From Streptomyces sp. ICC1 (lineage in GTDB: Bacteria; Actinomycetota; Actinomycetes; Streptomycetales; Streptomycetaceae), in assembly GCF_003287935.1 (NCBI RefSeq), contig NZ_CP030287.1:5659022-5723021 (forward strand): a stretch of 64,000 bases of DNA. The letters run 5' to 3'. The notes under the pieces were generated by a model. It did no database searches and had not been told where the DNA came from. It saw only the letters and a program-made list of their open reading frames with translations. Position 1 is the stretch's first letter; each line of letters opens with the position of its first letter. Made by a program: the position numbers and the translations under genes. Below are positions 60,629-64,000 of this stretch, piece after piece.

Positions 60629-60769
60629 CTACTTTCCGGGCGCGGCGGGCGCGGTGGTGAGCAGGGGCTTCGGTGAGGTCTTGCCTTCCGGCGCCCCCAT
60701 CGCCGTGATGGCGAGGACGAGGAGCACCGCGAGGACGAGACCGCTGGCGGCGGCGACGATTGCGCGCAT
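60629..60769 (-). CDS. SPW_0924-family small membrane protein (46 residues)
   Basis: A tiny gene: MRAIVAAASG then LVLAVLLVLAITAMGAP forms one membrane helix or signal, followed by the conserved tail SPKPLLTTAPAAP. This fits the SPW_0924 family of very short conserved Streptomyces proteins. GGAGGC precedes the ATG by 5 bases. It lies 14 bases upstream of the DUF3068 gene. Its size means it is easily missed. Confidence 0.8.
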   Translation of the reverse strand: MRAIVAAASGLVLAVLLVLAITAMGAPEGKTSPKPLLTTAPAAPGK

Positions 60770-60855
60770 GCCGGGCCTCCGGAATCTGATTGGTCGTCAG
60801 GGCGGTGGGCACCGTAGCAATGCGGGTGACAGATGAGAACCGTTTGCGCCACTGA

Positions 60856-61245
60856 TCACGCGGTGGCGCCTCCGCGGAGGGTCAGGGGGCCGGGGTCGCG
60901 GCGGACGGGGACGCCGTGGGACGGGTCGAGCACGACGGCTCCCGCGGCGATCAGGCTGAGACCGCTGAGCCGAACCAGGCGCGGGGCCCAGGCACGGCCG
61001 GGCGGTCCGCGCAGGGCCCGGCGCAGGCCGGTGGCCCCGATGGCGGCCAGGGCCCCGGCGAGCACGAAGTTGGGGATCTGGAGCCAGCCGAGCGAGCCGT
61101 TGCTCAGCGCGCTGAGCGGGTGGCGGGTGATGTCGTAACCCTGGCGGGTGGCGGCCTGGGTCAGGGACACGACCACCCACAGGGCGCCTGATGCGAGGGG
61201 GCCGTGGTCCGGGGGCCGGGGCGGACCCGCGAGACTGGTCCGCAT
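60856..61245 (-). CDS. Truncated DUF998-type membrane protein
   Basis: A 129-residue protein with the start of a DUF998 protein: helix GALWVVVSLTQAATRQGYDI, the signature HPLSALSNGSLGWLQIPNF, then two more helices. Family members are about 200-220 residues with five or six helices. This one stops after three, in DPSHGVPVRRDPG. It may be a decayed gene. Its ATG (61243-61245) overlaps the ATG of the divergent amidohydrolase gene by two bases, so at least one start may be mis-set or leaderless. Confidence 0.6.
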   Translation of the reverse strand: MRTSLAGPPRPPDHGPLASGALWVVVSLTQAATRQGYDITRHPLSALSNGSLGWLQIPNFVLAGALAAIGATGLRRALRGPPGRAWAPRLVRLSGLSLIAAGAVVLDPSHGVPVRRDPGPLTLRGGATA

Positions 61246-62890
61246 GACAGACCGCACCGCCCGCTCCGCCGAAGCCGCCGGAGCCCCCGCGACCGCCCCG
61301 GGACCCGACCGGACCGTCCTCCTGCGCCGCGGAGAGGTCCACAGCCCCGCCGACCCCTTCGCCACGGCGATGGTCGTCGAGCGGGGCCACATCGCCTGGG
61401 TCGGCTCCGAGGGCGCGGCCGACGCCTTCGCCCAGGGCGTCGACGAGGTCGTCGACCTCGACGGCGCGCTGGTCACGCCCGCCTTCACCGACGCCCACGT
61501 GCACACCACCTCCGCCGGCCTCGCCCTGACCGGGCTGGACCTGTCCGCGGCCGCCTCGCTCCCCGAAGCACTCGCGCACGTGCGCGCGTACGCGGACAGC
61601 CGCCCGGCCGACCGGGTGCTCCTCGGCCACGGCTGGGACGCCTCGCGCTGGCCGGAGCGGCGCGCCCCCCTGCGGCGCGAGCTCGACGAGGCCGCCGGCG
61701 GCCGGCCGCTCTACCTCAGCCGCATCGACGCCCACTCCGCCGTGGTCACCACCGCCCTGCTGCGGCTCGTACCCGGCGTCGAGGCGGCCGCCGACGAGCC
61801 GCTGACCCGCGACGCCCACCACGCGGTGCGCCGGGCCGCGCTCGACGCGCTGACCCCGGCCCAGCGCGCCGAGGCCCAGCGGGCCGCCCTCGACCGGGCC
61901 GCCTCCCTCGGGATCGGCTCCGTCCACGAGTGCGGCGGCCCCGAGATCTCCTCCCCGGAGGACTTCACCGCCCTCCTGGAACTGGCGCGCACGCACCCCG
62001 GCCCCCGCGTCTTCGGCTATTGGGCCGACCGGGACCTCGACCGGGTCAGGGAGCTCGGCGCCGTCGGGGCCGCCGGAGACCTCTTCGTCGACGGCGCCCT
62101 CGGCTCGCACACCGCCTGCCTGCACGCCCCGTACGCCGACGCCGGCCACACCGGCACCGAGTACCTCGACGCGCGCGCCGTCGCCGAGCACGTCGCCGCC
62201 TGCACCGAGGCGGGCCTCCAGGCCGGCTTCCACGCCATCGGCGACGCCGCGATCACCGCCGTCGTCGAGGGCGTGCGGGCCGCTGCCGACAAGGTCGGCC
62301 TCGACCGCGTCCGCGCCGCCCGCCACCGCGTCGAACACGCCGAGATGATGACCCCGGCCGCCATCGCGGCCTTCGCGGAGCTCGGCCTCACCGCCTCCGT
62401 GCAGCCCGCCTTCGACGCGCTGTGGGGCGGTGAGGAGGGCATGTACGCCGACCGGCTCGGCGCCGGGCGCGCCCGCACCCTGAACCCGTACGCGGCCATG
62501 CTCAAGGCCGGCGTCCCGCTCGCCTTCGGCTCCGACGCGCCCGTCACCCCGCTCGACCCCTGGGGCGCCGTCCGCGCGGCCGCCTTCCACCGCACGCCCG
62601 CCCACCGCATCTCCGTACGGGCCGCCTTCGCCGCCCACACCCGCGGCGGCTGGCGGGCCCTGGGCCGCGACGACGCGGGCACCCTCGTCCCCGGCGCCCC
62701 GGCCGACTACGCGCTCTGGCAGACCGCCGAGCTGGTGGTCCAGGCCCCCGACGACCGGGTCGCCCGCTGGTCCACGGACCCGCGCTCCGGCACCCCCGGG
62801 CTGCCGGACCTGACCCCCGGCGCGGACCTCCCGGTCTGCCTGGCCACGGTCGTCGGCGGCCGGGAGGTATTCGTACGGCCACAGGGGTGA
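61244..62890 (+). CDS. Amidohydrolase (YtcJ/AepA-like)
   Basis: A 548-residue metal-dependent hydrolase of the amidohydrolase superfamily. Metal ligands appear as DAHVHTTS (HxH), a His in GFHAIGDAAI, RHRVEHAEM and the Asp in FGSDAPV. The N- and C-terminal strands form the beta-sandwich typical of the YtcJ/AepA (amidohydrolase_3) group. It would hydrolyse an amide or related bond. The substrate is unknown. The ATG at 61244 is directly opposite the start of the DUF998-type gene. Confidence 0.92.
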   Translation: MTDRTARSAEAAGAPATAPGPDRTVLLRRGEVHSPADPFATAMVVERGHIAWVGSEGAADAFAQGVDEVVDLDGALVTPAFTDAHVHTTSAGLALTGLDLSAAASLPEALAHVRAYADSRPADRVLLGHGWDASRWPERRAPLRRELDEAAGGRPLYLSRIDAHSAVVTTALLRLVPGVEAAADEPLTRDAHHAVRRAALDALTPAQRAEAQRAALDRAASLGIGSVHECGGPEISSPEDFTALLELARTHPGPRVFGYWADRDLDRVRELGAVGAAGDLFVDGALGSHTACLHAPYADAGHTGTEYLDARAVAEHVAACTEAGLQAGFHAIGDAAITAVVEGVRAAADKVGLDRVRAARHRVEHAEMMTPAAIAAFAELGLTASVQPAFDALWGGEEGMYADRLGAGRARTLNPYAAMLKAGVPLAFGSDAPVTPLDPWGAVRAAAFHRTPAHRISVRAAFAAHTRGGWRALGRDDAGTLVPGAPADYALWQTAELVVQAPDDRVARWSTDPRSGTPGLPDLTPGADLPVCLATVVGGREVFVRPQG

Positions 62891-63226
62891 TCCGGGGGGC
62901 CGTGGTTCGGTGGGGGCGGCCGGACCCGGATAGGTTCGGCCGGGTCCACCACCGGACGTCCGATCCGGACGGAGCCGTTCGCTCAGCCGCGCCCGCGCCT
63001 CGGGGGCGAGGGAAGGTTTCGCCGGACGGGTGTCCCCCCTGCTCCGAAGGAGCTTGGGGGAGGGTGGCCTCAGATCGGGGCCCCGCGGTCCAGTAGACAA
63101 CGGTCAGGCGGCCCGCAGCCAGCGGGAGCCGGTCCGGCCCGAAGGACCGCGGGCCCCGATCGCTGTTCTAAAATCATCCTCTGCGACACGACGTACAGGA
63201 TGTACGAGAACGCAAAAGGGGAATCA
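62891..63226. other. 336-bp intergenic region with a palindromic repeat and a promoter-like site
   Basis: A hairpin at 63034-63060 (CCCCCCTGCTCC, loop GAA, GGAGCTTGGGGG) belongs to a palindrome type found repeatedly between Streptomyces genes. A sequence of the same general kind (CCAGC-TACC-GCTGG) lies inside the MITE-like element near 3910. TAAAAT at about 63171 is a good -10 element for the downstream mannosyltransferase, without a clear -35. No gene is supported. Confidence 0.55.
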
Positions 63227-63997
63227 GTGAGCGACGGCGGACAGCGAAGCTACGGACCGCTCGGCACGGCCTTGGTGATCATTCCGACCTACAACGAGGC
63301 GGAGAACATCGGGCTGATCGTCGGCCGCGTCCGCGCGGCTGTGCCCGAGGCCCACATCTTGGTCGCGGACGACAACAGCCCGGACGGCACCGGAAAGCTC
63401 GCCGACGAGCTGGCGGCCTCCGACGAGCAGGTGCACGTCCTGCACCGCAAGGGCAAGGAAGGGCTCGGAGCCGCCTACCTGGCCGGCTTCGGCTGGGGCC
63501 TGGAGAACGGCTACGGCGTCATCGTGGAGATGGACGCCGACGGATCCCACCAGCCCGAGGAACTGCCCCGGCTGCTCACCGCACTGGAGGGCGCCGACCT
63601 GGTGCTGGGCTCCCGGTGGGTGCCGGGCGGTCGGGTGGTCAACTGGCCCAAGAGCCGGGAGTTCCTCTCCCGCGGCGGGTCCACGTACTCCCGGCTGATG
63701 CTCGGCGTCCCGATCCGCGACGTCACCGGCGGCTACCGCGCCTTCCGCCGCGAGACCCTCGAAGGCCTGGGCCTCGCGGACGTGGCCTCCGCGGGCTACT
63801 GCTTCCAGGTCGACCTGGCCCGCCGGGCCGTCCGCAAGGGCTTCCGCGTGGTCGAGGTGCCCATCACCTTCGTCGAGCGCGAGTTCGGCGACAGCAAGAT
63901 GAGCAAGGACATCGTGGTGGAGGCCCTGTGGAGGGTCACCCAGTGGGGCATCAAGGAGCACGCGGACAAGCTGACCGGCAAGGTCTTCGGCAAGTAG
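63227..63997 (+). CDS. ppm1: Polyprenol-phosphate mannose synthase (GT2)
   Basis: A 256-residue family-2 glycosyltransferase like the dolichol/polyprenol-phosphate mannose synthases. [11 protein letters not shown] starts the nucleotide-binding fold, [10 protein letters not shown] and [10 protein letters not shown] are the acidic GDP-mannose/metal motifs, and [12 protein letters not shown] is the C-terminal signature. It makes polyprenyl-phospho-mannose for protein and lipid mannosylation. The GTG at 63227 has AAGGGGA 5 bases upstream; an ATG at 63200 is less well placed. There is no fused N-acyltransferase domain, as usual in Streptomyces. Confidence 0.93.
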   Translation: MSDGGQRSYGPLGTALVIIPTYNEAENIGLIVGRVRAAVPEAHILVADDNSPDGTGKLADELAASDEQVHVLHRKGKEGLGAAYLAGFGWGLENGYGVIVEMDADGSHQPEELPRLLTALEGADLVLGSRWVPGGRVVNWPKSREFLSRGGSTYSRLMLGVPIRDVTGGYRAFRRETLEGLGLADVASAGYCFQVDLARRAVRKGFRVVEVPITFVEREFGDSKMSKDIVVEALWRVTQWGIKEHADKLTGKVFGK

Positions 63998-64000
63998 CGC

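Overview
The window is chromosomal DNA from a Streptomyces or very close relative. Supporting signs are very high GC with G/C-rich third codon positions, two chaplin genes, a melC1-melC2 melanin operon, many GTG starts with GGAGG-type ribosome sites, and an SPW_0924-type small protein. The last 12 kb is core (rpsA, coaE, hrpB, polyprenol-phosphate mannose synthase). Much of the rest is accessory, with repeats, gene remnants and paralogous secreted proteins. I saw no tRNA, rRNA, CRISPR array or transposase gene.

Layout. 1-3.6 kb: the 5' end of a type-B carboxylesterase, a secreted protein, a short chaplin, the tyrosinase operon, a GNAT acetyltransferase and a UPF0126/TRIC-like channel. 3.7-9.3 kb: a perfect hairpin, a 191-bp MITE-like element, and an acyl-CoA locus (quinone oxidoreductase plus two translationally coupled acyl-CoA dehydrogenases, divergent from an SDR and a TetR regulator). 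9.3-17.8 kb: the most interesting region. A stand-alone ketosynthase is divergent from an XRE/MmyB-type regulator. Three copies of the palindrome CGGCAA-N4-TTGCCG follow, then a tight operon of an AurF-type diiron N-oxygenase, a flavin/[2Fe-2S] reductase, an arylamine N-acetyltransferase homologue, an RBBP9-type hydrolase, an MFS transporter and an ATP-grasp ligase. There is no NRPS or modular PKS. I read it as a small cluster for an N-oxygenated (hydroxylamine, nitro or azoxy) amide or peptide-like metabolite.

17.9-26.6 kb: an AraC-VOC-UvrA-like cassette, membrane-anchored proteins of an uncharacterised extracytoplasmic family, a MerR regulator with a long structured leader, a STAS-domain protein and a small membrane protein. 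26.6-30.8 kb is a scar region: an orotate phosphoribosyltransferase remnant, a ~244-bp inverted duplication that cuts off the C-terminus of a molybdopterin oxidoreductase, a frameshifted HMGL-like synthase and a second MITE-like element abutting a cold-shock gene. 31.2-36.1 kb: a candidate DasR (dre) site precedes a BcsA-like glycosyltransferase and a 1005-residue fusion of acyltransferase-3, SGNH and GH16 domains, which suggests synthesis, acylation and trimming of an exopolysaccharide.

36.1-53 kb: SRAP peptidase, membrane and TIG-repeat secreted proteins, VWA protein, a GAPDH, a GlxA-type regulator, a long chaplin with an LAHTG sorting signal, a HAD protein, a SWIM/SNF2 pair, a membrane-bound XRE protein divergent from a secreted protein, and small proteins. 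52-64 kb: TPR protein, coaE, PAC2 protein, rpsA with a clear promoter and a hairpin-rich leader, a methyltransferase-hrpB pair, a DUF3068 protein, a 46-residue SPW_0924 protein, a truncated DUF998 protein, an amidohydrolase and a polyprenol-phosphate mannosyltransferase.
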